DNA of 34,801 nucleotides from Candidatus Onthousia faecigallinarum (GTDB lineage: Bacteria; Bacillota_I; Bacilli_A; RF39; UBA660). The position numbers and the translations under genes are program-made. The DNA is taken from NCBI GenBank assembly GCA_018716225.1, contig DVKE01000061.1, positions 1 to 34,801 on the forward strand, written 5' to 3'. Below, piece after piece: positions 16,054-25,072 of this stretch (positions within the stretch are counted from its first letter, which is position 1; every line of letters starts with the position of its first letter). The notes below the pieces were generated by a model. It saw only the letters and a list, made by a program, of their open reading frames with translations. It did not search any database and was not told the DNA's origin.

Positions 16054-17033
16054 TCTTTCACCCCCATTTTCTTTTGATAACAATATCCCTCTTTATTAAA
16101 ATCCTTCGATAAAGAAATTGGATACATCGTGATAATTTCTTCTTGATTAAAAACAACCACGGCTTCTATATCAGAACTAATTTTCCCATCCATCATTCCA
16201 ATTGGTGTTTCCATTGGAATCGCATACATACTATCTTGAGCAAAATAGATAGGTCGGCTAGCTTGTATTTTATTACGCACAACATCATATAATTTTTCAT
16301 AATCGGTCAAAGCAAAAAAGGAAGCAAATTCATTTCGATTCATAGCATTTCCTAGTTCATGCTTTTTGATATGTTGAGTAGCCATTTCTTTATTCTGTTC
16401 CGGATGTAAAATAATGTTATGTCGATAATTATCAAAAGCAATCTCTGGACTTTCCTCCAAGTTTAATTTTTTACAAATAAACTGAGAATAATAATTATAC
16501 CAAGCCCTAACTTGTTTATCTTGTAAACGAAGAGGATCGATCCGATTTAACTGGTAAAAAGCTTTCTCATAATCACCAGTTAAAATATCTAATTGAATCA
16601 ATCTTTGAAAGGCTTTAAAGTAATATTCCTGATCAAATAAAAGGGAAGAAGCTATTTTACGAGCAGTTTCATATTCTCCCGTATTCAAAAAATTTTCCAC
16701 TAATAATTTTAGGCCTTCTATTTGATTGTTGTCTTTTTGCATGAAAGAATAAATTGTCTTTTCGGCTGTTTTAAAATTATACTCATTTGTCTCAAGATTA
16801 CAATGAAGTTTTAAAAAATATGGTTCTTGCGAATCGATTTCTTCTAAAATCGTTCTAGCTTCTTGATAAAGGCTTAATTTTAAATCCAATTGAACAAGAC
16901 GATAACCGATCGCTTCTCTCTTATCTCCTTCCCGATAAAGCTCTAAATAACATTTTCTAGCGTTGGTCCAGTCTCCTTGATTAAAATATTCTTTCGCTTG
17001 CCCTTCTAATTGTTCTTTTAACTCTGTTGTCAT
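16050..17033 (-). CDS. TPR protein with an extra C-terminal domain, 327 residues
   Basis: Residues 1-190 are TPR-like helical pairs (for example AKEYFNQGDWTNARKCYLEL and NFLNTGEYETARKIASSLL). The last ~110 residues differ: a short helical linker, then a beta-rich segment with RPIYFAQDSMYAIPMETP and DIEAVVVFNQEEIITMYPIS, which could be a small ligand- or protein-binding domain. I do not recognise it. The start ATG at 17033 has an AAGGGGG motif 10 nt upstream and a good promoter (17067-17095). The stop overlaps the next TPR gene by 4 nt, so the two proteins are likely made in equal amounts and may work together. Confidence 0.75.
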   Translation of the reverse strand: MTTELKEQLEGQAKEYFNQGDWTNARKCYLELYREGDKREAIGYRLVQLDLKLSLYQEARTILEEIDSQEPYFLKLHCNLETNEYNFKTAEKTIYSFMQKDNNQIEGLKLLVENFLNTGEYETARKIASSLLFDQEYYFKAFQRLIQLDILTGDYEKAFYQLNRIDPLRLQDKQVRAWYNYYSQFICKKLNLEESPEIAFDNYRHNIILHPEQNKEMATQHIKKHELGNAMNRNEFASFFALTDYEKLYDVVRNKIQASRPIYFAQDSMYAIPMETPIGMMDGKISSDIEAVVVFNQEEIITMYPISLSKDFNKEGYCYQKKMGVKE

Positions 17034-17066
17034 AATCTTGATACCCCCTTTTCATATGTAAGGCTT

Positions 17067-17095
17067 ATTTTACCAAAAAGAGAAGAAAAAGTCAA
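17067..17095 (-). promoter_or_regulatory. Promoter of the TPR gene pair
   Basis: Minus strand: TTGACT (17090-17095), 17-nt spacer, TAAAAT (17067-17072). Confidence 0.75.
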
Positions 17096-17159
17096 ATTTC
17101 TTTGCTTCCAAAGCGCACAAGAAAAATTTGAAAAGCATATTTTACTATAGGTGATTATC

Positions 17160-17921
17160 ATGAATCTTACCTATCAAAATATTATTTTGCATTATGAAAC
17201 CTATGGAGACAAAAAAGAAGTCATTGTTATCTTACCAGGCTGGGGCGAGACAAAAAAGTCTTGGGAATGTTTGATTGATATCCTGAGGCTCGATTATACG
17301 GTTTACTTTATAGATTATCCGGGCTTTGGAAAAAGTCCTATTCCGAAAAAGACACTTACGATGTTTGATTATGCGGAACTCATTCAATATTTTTTGGAAG
17401 TAAACAAAATAAAAAAGCCAAATGTCATCGCTCACTCTTTTGGAGGTCGAATTGCTATTTTATTATCGAGTAAATATGGGATTTATATGCAAAAACTAAT
17501 TTTGATTGACAGTGCTGGGATCAAGCCAAAAAAGACTTTAAAATCAAGATTTTGCCAATTTTCTTACAAATTTTTACAAGGTCTAGCAGACTTTCTTCCT
17601 AAAAAAATAAGAACCAAAGTAAAAACTTATCTTTTTCAAAAATTTTCCTCGACAGACTATTTAAACTTAAAAGAAGAAATGCGCGAAACGTTCAAAAACA
17701 TTGTCAATCTAGATCTTACTCCCTATCTTCCTTACGTTCAAAATAAAACTCTACTTCTTTGGGGTGAATATGATCAAGATACTCCTTTAAAAGATGGTAT
17801 TAAAATGAACAAAAAAATAAGAGAAAGCGAATTAATCGTTTTCCCTCGTTGTAGTCATTTCTGTTATTTAGAAAATCCTTATGTTATTCTTAAAATTATC
17901 TTAAGCTTTTTGGAGGAGTAA
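17160..17921 (+). CDS. Alpha/beta-fold hydrolase
   Basis: The 253-residue protein has the alpha/beta hydrolase layout: oxyanion-loop PGWGE (26-30), DYPGFGKS (52-59), nucleophile elbow AHSFGG with Ser93, acidic residue in WGEYDQDTP (Asp205), and catalytic His in PRCSHF (His233). A lid-like helical segment with many Lys and Phe (about 128-175) lies between. No signal peptide, so it acts in the cytoplasm. The ATG at 17160 has AGGTGA 5 nt upstream; the GTG three codons earlier falls on that site. Members hydrolyse esters, lactones, peptides or halides; the substrate cannot be told. Its stop codon directly abuts the stop of the convergent DUF2207 gene. Confidence 0.9.
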   Translation: MNLTYQNIILHYETYGDKKEVIVILPGWGETKKSWECLIDILRLDYTVYFIDYPGFGKSPIPKKTLTMFDYAELIQYFLEVNKIKKPNVIAHSFGGRIAILLSSKYGIYMQKLILIDSAGIKPKKTLKSRFCQFSYKFLQGLADFLPKKIRTKVKTYLFQKFSSTDYLNLKEEMRETFKNIVNLDLTPYLPYVQNKTLLLWGEYDQDTPLKDGIKMNKKIRESELIVFPRCSHFCYLENPYVILKIILSFLEE

Positions 17922-19826
17922 TTAGAAACGTCCGCCTCCGCCTCCGCCTCCAAAACTTCCTCCGCCCATGGAAGCGCCACCACCAAAGCCACCACCGGAA
18001 GAAGTACGACTAGCTGCAATGGAACTACGAGAAGAAGCGATCGCTGTATGAACGGAATGATGAAGAGAATTCGATACAGCAGAATATAATAAATAATGGC
18101 TTAAAAACGGATCATAACTCATCATCATAGGATCAACACTATCAGGATATATCTCATTAATTCTAATTTTCATTTGTTTTGATAAGGTGTCAGCACAGCC
18201 TAAAACGGTCGCATACACCAAATACTTATCCCAAAGAGAAACTTCTGGTAACTCCTTTTCGTTCAAGCGCCCAAAGTCTTCTAAAAAACGTTTATGCGCC
18301 ATCCATTTTGCATAATGATCCGCTCCTTTTTTGGTATAGAATTTCTTCGTTAAGACAATAATCATTAAAATAATTCCTACAAGCCCGGCAAAAGGGGCCA
18401 ATACAAAGGAAAGATCCATTGAAAGAGAAAAGAAAGAAACAACCAAACCCAGTAAACTAACCACAACACTGATCGTTACTACAGCGGGAGCACTCTTAAA
18501 AAACTTTTCTTTTTTCCCTAACGTTTTCGCTGCTTTTATAAAAGAATTATAAGTATCCATAAAAGACCTTGCTTGAGAAAGAGACTCACCATATTTTTGA
18601 AAAGCCGTTAGATTTACTTCTTTCCCATCCCCTACTTCTTGAAATAATAAGGTTAAAGCTTCCTTTTCTGACTCCGTATAGATAGAAGTATCTTCCACTA
18701 ACAAAATTAACTTATATTCTTTCTTTTTCTTTTCATTCGAAATTTCTTCTACTTTAATGGCTTTTTTATAAATTAAGTTTAAGATGGAAGCGGATAGGCT
18801 CTCTTCGGTAACATTTTGTTTTAATAAATATTCTAATACTTCCGGACCATAATCCGCTGGAAAATCGCGATAATATTCCATCGCAAAGCTTGTTTTTTTG
18901 CTTTTTTTCGCTAAATGACAAACATAAATAGCAAGAGAAATCGCTACCACATACCAAACAATAGAAAGAAGAGTCATCATCTCATTTTCTCTTTTGATAC
19001 GTGCCCGTTCGGCATTGGCCTCATCCGCTTGTTTTTGTTCAATCTCTAAAATGCTATCCTTGGCATTCATGCCACTAAATTTGGTTGATTCAGGAATTAT
19101 ACTCTTCGGAAACATTAAACGAACACTAACCGCATTATAGGCCCCTAAAAAGTTATATTTGACATAAGCTCCTTTTTGTTCTATCGGTTCTATTTCTCCA
19201 TTCAAAGGGCCATGCAACCACACCCGAAGATCCGAAATTTGCTGAGGTAAATAAACCCTTACTTCAAAATTTCCAATATTCTCACGATAACCATCTCCTA
19301 AAACATTCCAAGCCAGTTCCGCAATATCATTATGCACTACCGCTACGTTTTTCACGGTATATTCCAAATAGAATGCCTCATGAAAGGAAGAAGGGTTGTA
19401 TATTTGAACATCAACCCCATTCCAACGGGAACGAAGAAGATATACCCCTCTATCTCCATTATGAGCATAATTTGTTTCTCGAAAATAAGAAGTAATACCA
19501 TCCATCGCTTCAAAGGAAAAATCATCTTCGGAAACACTAGATACTTTAATATCTTCAATCGAATCACCATTATAAATACTACTTCCAGCCAAATCACTTT
19601 CCTCGCCAGTAAAAGTGTTCGCATTCCTATTAAGATAATCAATTTCTCTTGTAAATCCATTATAATTTCCATTTAGTTTTACTAACTCTTGCACTTTAAT
19701 ATCTCCATTTTCTTGCAAAGAGATCTTCATATAAAATTTTTCCGTTGGCTCTTTTGCAAATACAAAAACAGGAATGAAAAAAAGGCCAAGGAAAAGAATC
19801 ATAAAGGAAAAACACTTGTGTTTCAT
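17922..19826 (-). CDS. DUF2207 membrane protein with Gly-rich tail
   Basis: This 634-residue protein begins with a signal peptide (MKHKCFSFMILFLGLFF, cleavage near AKEP). An extracytoplasmic beta-rich DUF2207 domain (about 25-250) follows, then a membrane helix (about 284-306), a cytoplasmic part, two more membrane helices (about 445-490), and a C-terminal domain ending in a Gly/Ser/Phe-rich tail with long glycine runs. This architecture is typical of the YciQ/DUF2207 family, which is commonly encoded next to lemA, as here. The function of the pair is not established; a role at the cell envelope is inferred. The start lies 53 nt after lemA, with GAGAAGGAGA upstream and a terminator in between, so its level may be lower than that of lemA. 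Confidence 0.9.
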   Translation of the reverse strand: MKHKCFSFMILFLGLFFIPVFVFAKEPTEKFYMKISLQENGDIKVQELVKLNGNYNGFTREIDYLNRNANTFTGEESDLAGSSIYNGDSIEDIKVSSVSEDDFSFEAMDGITSYFRETNYAHNGDRGVYLLRSRWNGVDVQIYNPSSFHEAFYLEYTVKNVAVVHNDIAELAWNVLGDGYRENIGNFEVRVYLPQQISDLRVWLHGPLNGEIEPIEQKGAYVKYNFLGAYNAVSVRLMFPKSIIPESTKFSGMNAKDSILEIEQKQADEANAERARIKRENEMMTLLSIVWYVVAISLAIYVCHLAKKSKKTSFAMEYYRDFPADYGPEVLEYLLKQNVTEESLSASILNLIYKKAIKVEEISNEKKKKEYKLILLVEDTSIYTESEKEALTLLFQEVGDGKEVNLTAFQKYGESLSQARSFMDTYNSFIKAAKTLGKKEKFFKSAPAVVTISVVVSLLGLVVSFFSLSMDLSFVLAPFAGLVGIILMIIVLTKKFYTKKGADHYAKWMAHKRFLEDFGRLNEKELPEVSLWDKYLVYATVLGCADTLSKQMKIRINEIYPDSVDPMMMSYDPFLSHYLLYSAVSNSLHHSVHTAIASSRSSIAASRTSSGGGFGGGASMGGGSFGGGGGGGRF

Positions 19827-19852
19827 CTTCTTTTCTCCTTCTCTTGTTTTCT

Positions 19853-19879
19853 AAAAAAGACTTGCTTTCAACAAGTCCT
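19853..19879 (-). terminator. Terminator or attenuator between lemA and the DUF2207 gene
   Basis: Minus strand: AGGACTTG/CAAGTCTT (19857-19864 with 19872-19879, one G-U pair), 7-nt loop, then six U residues. It begins right at the lemA stop codon. Confidence 0.75.
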
Positions 19880-20436
19880 TACTCAAATGATACTTTTGGT
19901 ACTTCTTTTTCTTTTTCATCCGCTTTGAAGTATTCTTCTTCCTTAAAATGACAAAGTTTCGCCACGATATTGCTTGGTATCGTTTGTACTTTATTATTAT
20001 AAGTAAGTACCGTATCATTATAGAATTGACGCATCATACTAATTTTGTCTTCCGTTTCTTTTAAATCATTTTGAAGACTCATAAAGTTCTGATTGGCTTT
20101 TAAGTCTGGATAAGCTTCTGCTAAAGCAAAAAGACGATTCAACACTTGTGATAACTCTCCATTCGCTTTCATCTCTTCTTCTTTTGTTGAAGCATTATTC
20201 ACCGCATTTCTTGCCGCAATTACATCTTTTAAAGTTCCTTGTTCATGTTTCGCATATCCTTTTACTGTTTCCACTAAATTAGGAATCAAATCGGCTCTTC
20301 TTTTTAGTTGTACATCAATTTGAGCCCATTGATCTTTCACTCTATTTCTTAGATTGACTAATGAGTTATAAGATGCAATAAACCAAAGGACTAAAATAAC
20401 AACGATCACAAGAACAACAATTAACCAAATTGGCAT
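19879..20436 (-). CDS. lemA: LemA family membrane protein
   Basis: The 185-residue protein has one N-terminal membrane helix (about 2-20) and then the long helices of the LemA fold, with [19 protein letters not shown] (about 22-40) and [20 protein letters not shown] (about 45-64), the family hallmarks. I start it at the ATG 20434-20436, with AAGGAGGAAG upstream; a frame extending 48 codons further has no binding site and an unlikely N-terminus. LemA proteins have no settled function; pairing with a DUF2207 gene is a common arrangement and suggests a joint envelope role. Confidence 0.95.
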   Translation of the reverse strand: MPIWLIVVLVIVVILVLWFIASYNSLVNLRNRVKDQWAQIDVQLKRRADLIPNLVETVKGYAKHEQGTLKDVIAARNAVNNASTKEEEMKANGELSQVLNRLFALAEAYPDLKANQNFMSLQNDLKETEDKISMMRQFYNDTVLTYNNKVQTIPSNIVAKLCHFKEEEYFKADEKEKEVPKVSFE

Positions 20437-20510
20437 ATTATCTTCCTCCTTACACTTTAAGTATATCGAATTTTTGAAAAAAGAAAAAGAGTTTTTTTCT
20501 TTCTTTACTG

Positions 20511-20516
20511 TATAAT
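20511..20516 (+). promoter_or_regulatory. Possible -10 box of sspI
   Basis: TATAAT lies 41 nt before the sspI start. No convincing -35 box is present 17 nt upstream (the region is a T-tract), so this may be a sporulation-sigma promoter that I cannot score by eye. Confidence 0.35.
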
Positions 20517-20556
20517 ATTCCCACTTTTGGTAAAAATAGTACCAGGAGATGAAAAA

Positions 20557-20790
20557 ATGACTATGAACATTCGAGACCATATTATTAATAATTTTAAAGG
20601 AGATAATTATGAAGAATTAGAAAGAGCCATCGAAGAATCGATCAAAGAACAAGATGAAGTAACGCTTCCTGGTATGGGTGTTTTCTTTGAGCTCATTTGG
20701 CAAGGAGCCGATCGCCCTTTAAAAGACCAGATGTTAGAAGTGATCAAAAAAAGAATTGCGGAAAGTACAAAAGGTACCTCGACATCTTAA
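20557..20790 (+). CDS. sspI: SspI-like small acid-soluble spore protein
   Basis: The 77-residue protein matches the pattern of B. subtilis SspI: N-terminal [10 protein letters not shown], a helical acidic middle, the [12 protein letters not shown] core (about 42-53; compare LPGLGVLFEVIW) and an amphipathic C-terminal helix. SspI is a minor spore-core protein made late in sporulation (family knowledge), so this gene indicates a sporulating organism or a recent descendant. I chose the ATG at 20557, with AGGAGAT 7 nt upstream, over the longer frame from 20527. It is convergent with miaA, and the stop codons overlap inside the loop of a shared terminator. Confidence 0.85.
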   Translation: MTMNIRDHIINNFKGDNYEELERAIEESIKEQDEVTLPGMGVFFELIWQGADRPLKDQMLEVIKKRIAESTKGTSTS

Positions 20791-20803
20791 GGGGTACCTT
20801 TTT
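20770..20803. terminator. Bidirectional terminator holding both stop codons
   Basis: AAAGGTACC (20770-20778) pairs perfectly with GGTACCTTT (20793-20801). The plus strand continues with T residues and the minus strand reads TTTT after the stem, so it can serve sspI and miaA. The overlapping TAA codons of the two genes are in the 14-nt loop. Confidence 0.8.
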
Positions 20804-21662
20804 CGATCGCGACTAGTACTTCATGAATCGTCTTGTCAAAAGAAGTATAATTGGTTTCAAACCATAAAACGGGAAATTGATTTCGAAAGAAAGTAAATTG
20901 CCGCTTGGCATAATGTCTTGAATTTTTCTTGATTTCCTCCTTTACTTCTTCAAGAGAACATTCTCCCTTAAAATAGGGAATGAATTCTTTATAACCAATT
21001 CCCGTCTGTAAAGCTTTCGATACCGGAAAATAGTTCTTTACTTTTTCTACTTCTTCCAAAAGTCCCTCATAAAACATCTCATCTACTCGATCATTAATTC
21101 TCTCATAAAGAACCTCTCTTGGAGCTTCTAAACCAAGAAAAGTAACTGGATAAAGTAACTTGTCCCCTTTTTTCTCTAAGGATTCTTTATTTTTAATTTT
21201 ACTATAAAGCCGTTCTAATCGTCTTCGATTATTCACATGAGGAGGATCACTCACTCCTTCTTTTTTTATTTTTTCAAACAATTCTTCATTGGATAGCTCA
21301 GAAAAATCAAAAACCACTTTCTCTTTTTCAAATTGATAATCATAAAATACCGCTTTTAAATAAAGCCCTGTCCCTCCGACAAAAATAACATTTCTTCCTT
21401 GGGCTAGAAATTGATCTAATAATGATCTAGCATCTTTTTGATAATCATAAACCGTATAAGTTTTCGTTAAAGGAACAAATGATAAAAGATAATGGGGAAC
21501 CCCATCCATTTCCCTCGCTGTTACTTTCGCCGTGCCAATGTCAAGTTGCTCATATACTTGCATGGAATCAAAATTAATAATGACAGCCTCATAATATTTG
21601 GCCAAAGCAATACTTAAAGCTGTTTTCCCAACCCCAGTAGGTCCTACTATGGCTAAAATCAC
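20787..21662 (-). CDS. miaA: MiaA, tRNA dimethylallyltransferase
   Basis: The 291-residue enzyme adds the dimethylallyl group to A37 of tRNAs that read codons starting with U. The P-loop GPTGVGKTAL is at 7-16, NFDSMQVYEQLDIGTAK (about 33-49) holds the catalytic/binding Asp-Ser, and VGGTGLYLKA (about 97-106) follows; the C-terminal tRNA-binding part has QTGIGYKEF and SRHYAKRQFTFFR. Length is close to the usual 300. It starts with GTG at 21660-21662, overlapping the TGA of the upstream gene as GTGA, with GGTGGTGGCAGG upstream, so translation is coupled. Confidence 0.97.
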   Translation of the reverse strand: MILAIVGPTGVGKTALSIALAKYYEAVIINFDSMQVYEQLDIGTAKVTAREMDGVPHYLLSFVPLTKTYTVYDYQKDARSLLDQFLAQGRNVIFVGGTGLYLKAVFYDYQFEKEKVVFDFSELSNEELFEKIKKEGVSDPPHVNNRRRLERLYSKIKNKESLEKKGDKLLYPVTFLGLEAPREVLYERINDRVDEMFYEGLLEEVEKVKNYFPVSKALQTGIGYKEFIPYFKGECSLEEVKEEIKKNSRHYAKRQFTFFRNQFPVLWFETNYTSFDKTIHEVLVAIEKGTP

Positions 21663-22201
21663 CTGCCACCACCTCGAATCATATAAACCCGATAATCGCC
21701 ATCGACTTTTGTCTCTTCCGCTACATCTTTTCTGCTTCTTAATAATTGATGATAAAGAGCCCGATACTGCTTTTTTAAGTTTTTAAAATAAGAACTTCTT
21801 TTGTCAGCACATACTCCTACCGTAAAACTACCCCGTCTTAAAAACTGAGCAAGCAACTCTCCTGTTTCTTCATAACAACCATTACTAAGGAAATGCCCTG
21901 ATAAATTTTCTTCTTCCCTCAAAGGAGCCTCCGGTAACGCAAAAGAATCACTATCATATCCTAGCAACGGAATCCTTCTTTGTTTTAAAAAGGAAGAGAC
22001 CAAATAATCCTGACTACTAGCAAGCTCAATCACTTCTTTTTCTTCTGGAATAAAAGGACGAGCTACTTTCGCAAAAAGTTTATTTGCTTTTTCTATTTTT
22101 TGTAAAAAGTTTTGAAAAACCCGGACTCTTCCTGCTTTAAAAAGAAGCTCCACATCACAACCTGTTTCTTTTAAGAAACGTATTTCTAAAGGACTTTTCA
22201 T
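21659..22201 (-). CDS. Unrecognised 180-residue protein coupled to miaA
   Basis: I do not recognise this protein. It begins MKSPLEIRFLKETGCDVELL, is soluble and basic (many Arg, Lys), and has a likely alpha/beta character with SFTVGVCADKRSSYF near residue 128. No known catalytic motif is visible. The ATG at 22201 has AAAGGA about 12 nt upstream. Its last codons overlap the miaA start, which implies that the two are made together; a role in tRNA or mismatch-repair biology is only guilt by association with the mutL-miaA neighbourhood. Confidence 0.7.
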   Translation of the reverse strand: MKSPLEIRFLKETGCDVELLFKAGRVRVFQNFLQKIEKANKLFAKVARPFIPEEKEVIELASSQDYLVSSFLKQRRIPLLGYDSDSFALPEAPLREEENLSGHFLSNGCYEETGELLAQFLRRGSFTVGVCADKRSSYFKNLKKQYRALYHQLLRSRKDVAEETKVDGDYRVYMIRGGGR

Positions 22202-22291
22202 AAATAACTAACATTCCTTTCTTTTATTTCAAAAATTATACTTTATAATACCGTTGATTCTTACTCGTTGGTTTATCAGGGATTGTCTTTT

Positions 22292-23226
22292 TTATAAAAC
22301 CATCCTCTTGGCTGGATCTAAATAATTCTCTCGCAAGGTTTCTTTTGATTTTATTCCTAATTTCTCCATGATTTCATTGGCACTCATCGGAATATTATAA
22401 TCCATAACTTCCAATAATTTTTCAACATATTTATTATAGTGATTCATTTCTTGCTTGGTACTTTTTATTAATTGTTCTAACACTTCATCTATCATTTTTA
22501 ACATAAACTCTATAAACTCATTTGAATTTCCCACTTTATTACATCTATCAATGGCTTGATAATAATTTTCTTGATACTTTCTAAATTGCGATTAAATGGG
22601 AACATAGGCAAAGACTTCTTTCCAGTGAGATAAAATAACATTTTGCCAAAGTCGAGCCGTTCTGCCATTCCCGTCACAAAAAGGATGGATGAATACAAAT
22701 TCATAATGAAAAACCGAGGATAAGATTAAGGGATGTAACTGTTCTTTATTTCTTTTCATCCAATCAAACAACTGATTCATTAGAGTTTCAACCATTTCTG
22801 GTTTTGGAGCCATAAAAATACATTTATCTCCATCAAATACTCCTTCATTTCCCTTGCGAAAAACCCCTGATTCTTCTACCGTTAAATAAGTGAGCACGCC
22901 ATGAATCTTTTTTAAATCTTCAATAGAATAAGGATTCCATTCTTCCATCATGTTGTAAGCTTTATAAGCATTTTTCACTTCTTGTATTTCTTTTTGCTCG
23001 CTATCACAACTTTACCTTCTATAACATCTTTTACCTGATTGAAAGATAAAGAATTTGCTTCTATCGCAAGAGAAGAATGAATCGAATAAATTCGGTTATG
23101 CTTTCTTAGAACAGGCATTTTATTTAAATTATCATAATAATCCAAATTTCCAAGCTTCTCCATAATACTAGAAACATAATCTAACATTTGATTCGTAATG
23201 GAAAAAGGAGGTTGATATTGATTCAT
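22292..23226 (-). pseudogene. Decayed Fic family gene
   Basis: The intact ancestor would be about 310 residues: an N-terminal helix with SSLAIEANSLSFNQV (around 50-64), similar to the inhibitory SxxxE motif of Fic proteins; the Fic core with HPFCDGNGRTAR, the AMP-transfer motif; and a C-terminal winged-helix-like part. Two lesions break it: loss of one A in the A-run at 22991-22995, after which SKKEIQEVKNAY would be restored by one extra base, and an in-frame TAA at 22592-22594 after AYVPI. The start is the ATG at 23226, with GAGGTGGC upstream. Fic enzymes add AMP to Thr/Tyr of target proteins, often as toxins; here the gene is almost certainly dead, unless the window contains errors. Confidence 0.8.
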
Positions 23227-23303
23227 AAAGGCCACCTCAGTTGTTATTTCTATTTTATCAAAACGGGAAAGATTATTCAACATCTTGCTTACTATCTTGC
23301 TTA

Positions 23304-25052
23304 TTAACTCATCGCTCGTTTAAATAATCGTTCTAAATCGTAATTACTATAAGTAATAATGGTAGGTCTTCCATGAGGACAAGTGAAAGGATTTTCGCAT
23401 TTTCTTAAGGTATCGAGTAAGAACTTCATTTCCTCTTTACTAATATAATCATTCGCTTTAATACTCATCCGACAAGCCATCGTAGCTGCTGTTTTATAAA
23501 CAAAACGGTCTTTTTTAAATTCTCCTTTTTCTAACACAATCGCTAATATTTTCTCTAAACATTCTCTTTCTCTTCCCTCATAAAACCAAGTGGGGTGTCG
23601 TCGCACCACAAAGGTATGATCACCAAATTCCTCTAAGAAAATTCCAATGTTCTCTAAAACATCATAATGCTCTTTGATCTTTAAGAATTCATCTTTGGGA
23701 TACTCTAGTTTCAAAGGAACAAGTAAAGGCACCGTTTCTATTTTATCTTTTGTAAGCTCTTTTAAACACTTTTCATAATTAATCCGTTCCGCTGCCGCAT
23801 GTTGATCGATGATATACATGCCATCACTATTTTCGGCAATGATATAGGTTTTATGAACAATTCCCACCGGAAACATTTCTTTGATACGATATTCTTCTTG
23901 GTTTGACTCTTCTTTTCCCTTTTCAAAATCAAAAGAAATTTCTTCTACCAACTTCTGTTGTTTCGGCGTTTCTTCCTCTTCTAAAATACTTTTAGGAGGT
24001 TCCACCGGAAGAGAATCTTCCACTTCATAAACTGTTTCCCGATCTCTTACACTAGCATGAGGAATTAATAATAATTTCTTCAACTGCTCTTTAATCATTT
24101 TGGATACCAATTCTTTTAAGGAATCCATTTTTGAAAACTTAATATCCATTTTTTGGGGATGAATATTAATATCGATTAGAATCGGATCGACATCAATATT
24201 TAAGATTACAATGGGATATTTCTCTTTCGGAATATAAGTATGATAACTATCTAAAATGGTCCGATTTAACTCTTGATTCCGAATCACCCGTCCATTTACA
24301 AGAGTCGTCATCACATTACGGCTTGCCTTGGCCATCTCGGGATAACAAATATAGCCCGAAATAACATAATCATCATTTTCCCCATTGACTTCAATCATCT
24401 TCTTGGCCACATCAATGCCATACACCGCATAGATGACTTTTAATAAATTCCCATCCCCGGCGGTATTCAAAAGCTCTTTGCCATTATTCGATAAGACAAA
24501 CTTAACATCCGGATAAGATAAAGCCATCTTATTCATATATTCAATAATGAAAGCTAACTCAGTATAAAGATTTTTCAAATATTTTAAACGCACCGGGGTA
24601 TTATAAAACAAATCTTGCACTTTAATGGTTGTTCCTTGTTGTAAATCACAAGATGTAACCGATTCGATATGACCACCCTTAATATGAACTTCGGTTCCCA
24701 CTCCATCCCGACTTGTTTTTAAGGTAACAACCGAAACCGAAGCGATCGACGGAAGAGCTTCTCCGCGAAAGCCTAACGAAGCGATATGAAAAAGATCGTT
24801 TAAATTTTTTAGTTTGCTCGTGGCATGACGCGAAAAAGCAAGGGTTGCATCCTCCCGACTCATACCTATGCCATCATCTTCTACCACCACTTCTTTGACT
24901 CCAGAATCTACCAAACTCACCCTTATGGTATGACTTTGGGCATCGATACTATTTTCCACTAGTTCCTTTACTACATTGAAACAACGTTCCACCACTTCTC
25001 CAGCCGCAATCTTATTCGCTAATACTTCATCCATCACTTGAATGGTTCCCAT
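23304..25052 (-). CDS. mutL: MutL, mismatch repair endonuclease
   Basis: The 582-residue protein links mismatch recognition by MutS to strand cutting. The GHKL ATPase half has ENSIDA (33-38), DDGIGM (60 on), GFRGEAL (94-100) and GTTI, all intact. The C-terminal half has DQHAAAERINYE (416-427), the metal-binding motif of nicking MutL proteins found in organisms without MutH, plus ACRMSIKAND and CPHGRPT. The ATG at 25052 gives the expected MGTIQVMDE..ANKIAAGEVV start; the longer frame adds an unlikely MLKKKRVIS. It follows and overlaps the pilin-like gene by a few bases; mutS, the usual neighbour, is not in the window. Confidence 0.97.
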   Translation of the reverse strand: MGTIQVMDEVLANKIAAGEVVERCFNVVKELVENSIDAQSHTIRVSLVDSGVKEVVVEDDGIGMSREDATLAFSRHATSKLKNLNDLFHIASLGFRGEALPSIASVSVVTLKTSRDGVGTEVHIKGGHIESVTSCDLQQGTTIKVQDLFYNTPVRLKYLKNLYTELAFIIEYMNKMALSYPDVKFVLSNNGKELLNTAGDGNLLKVIYAVYGIDVAKKMIEVNGENDDYVISGYICYPEMAKASRNVMTTLVNGRVIRNQELNRTILDSYHTYIPKEKYPIVILNIDVDPILIDINIHPQKMDIKFSKMDSLKELVSKMIKEQLKKLLLIPHASVRDRETVYEVEDSLPVEPPKSILEEEETPKQQKLVEEISFDFEKGKEESNQEEYRIKEMFPVGIVHKTYIIAENSDGMYIIDQHAAAERINYEKCLKELTKDKIETVPLLVPLKLEYPKDEFLKIKEHYDVLENIGIFLEEFGDHTFVVRRHPTWFYEGRERECLEKILAIVLEKGEFKKDRFVYKTAATMACRMSIKANDYISKEEMKFLLDTLRKCENPFTCPHGRPTIITYSNYDLERLFKRAMS

Positions 25053-25072
25053 ACTAATCACTCTTTTCTTTT

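Noticed and set aside
17144-17149. TACTAT as -10 box for the alpha/beta hydrolase
   Set aside because: Transcription would start at about the ATG and lose the ribosome site; no -35 box either.
19332-19676. 114-residue plus-strand ORF
   Set aside because: Antisense to the conserved DUF2207 domain; no ribosome site.
22510-22704. Small ORF inside the Fic pseudogene
   Set aside because: Out of frame with Fic and without a start signal; the two lesions explain the fragmented frames.
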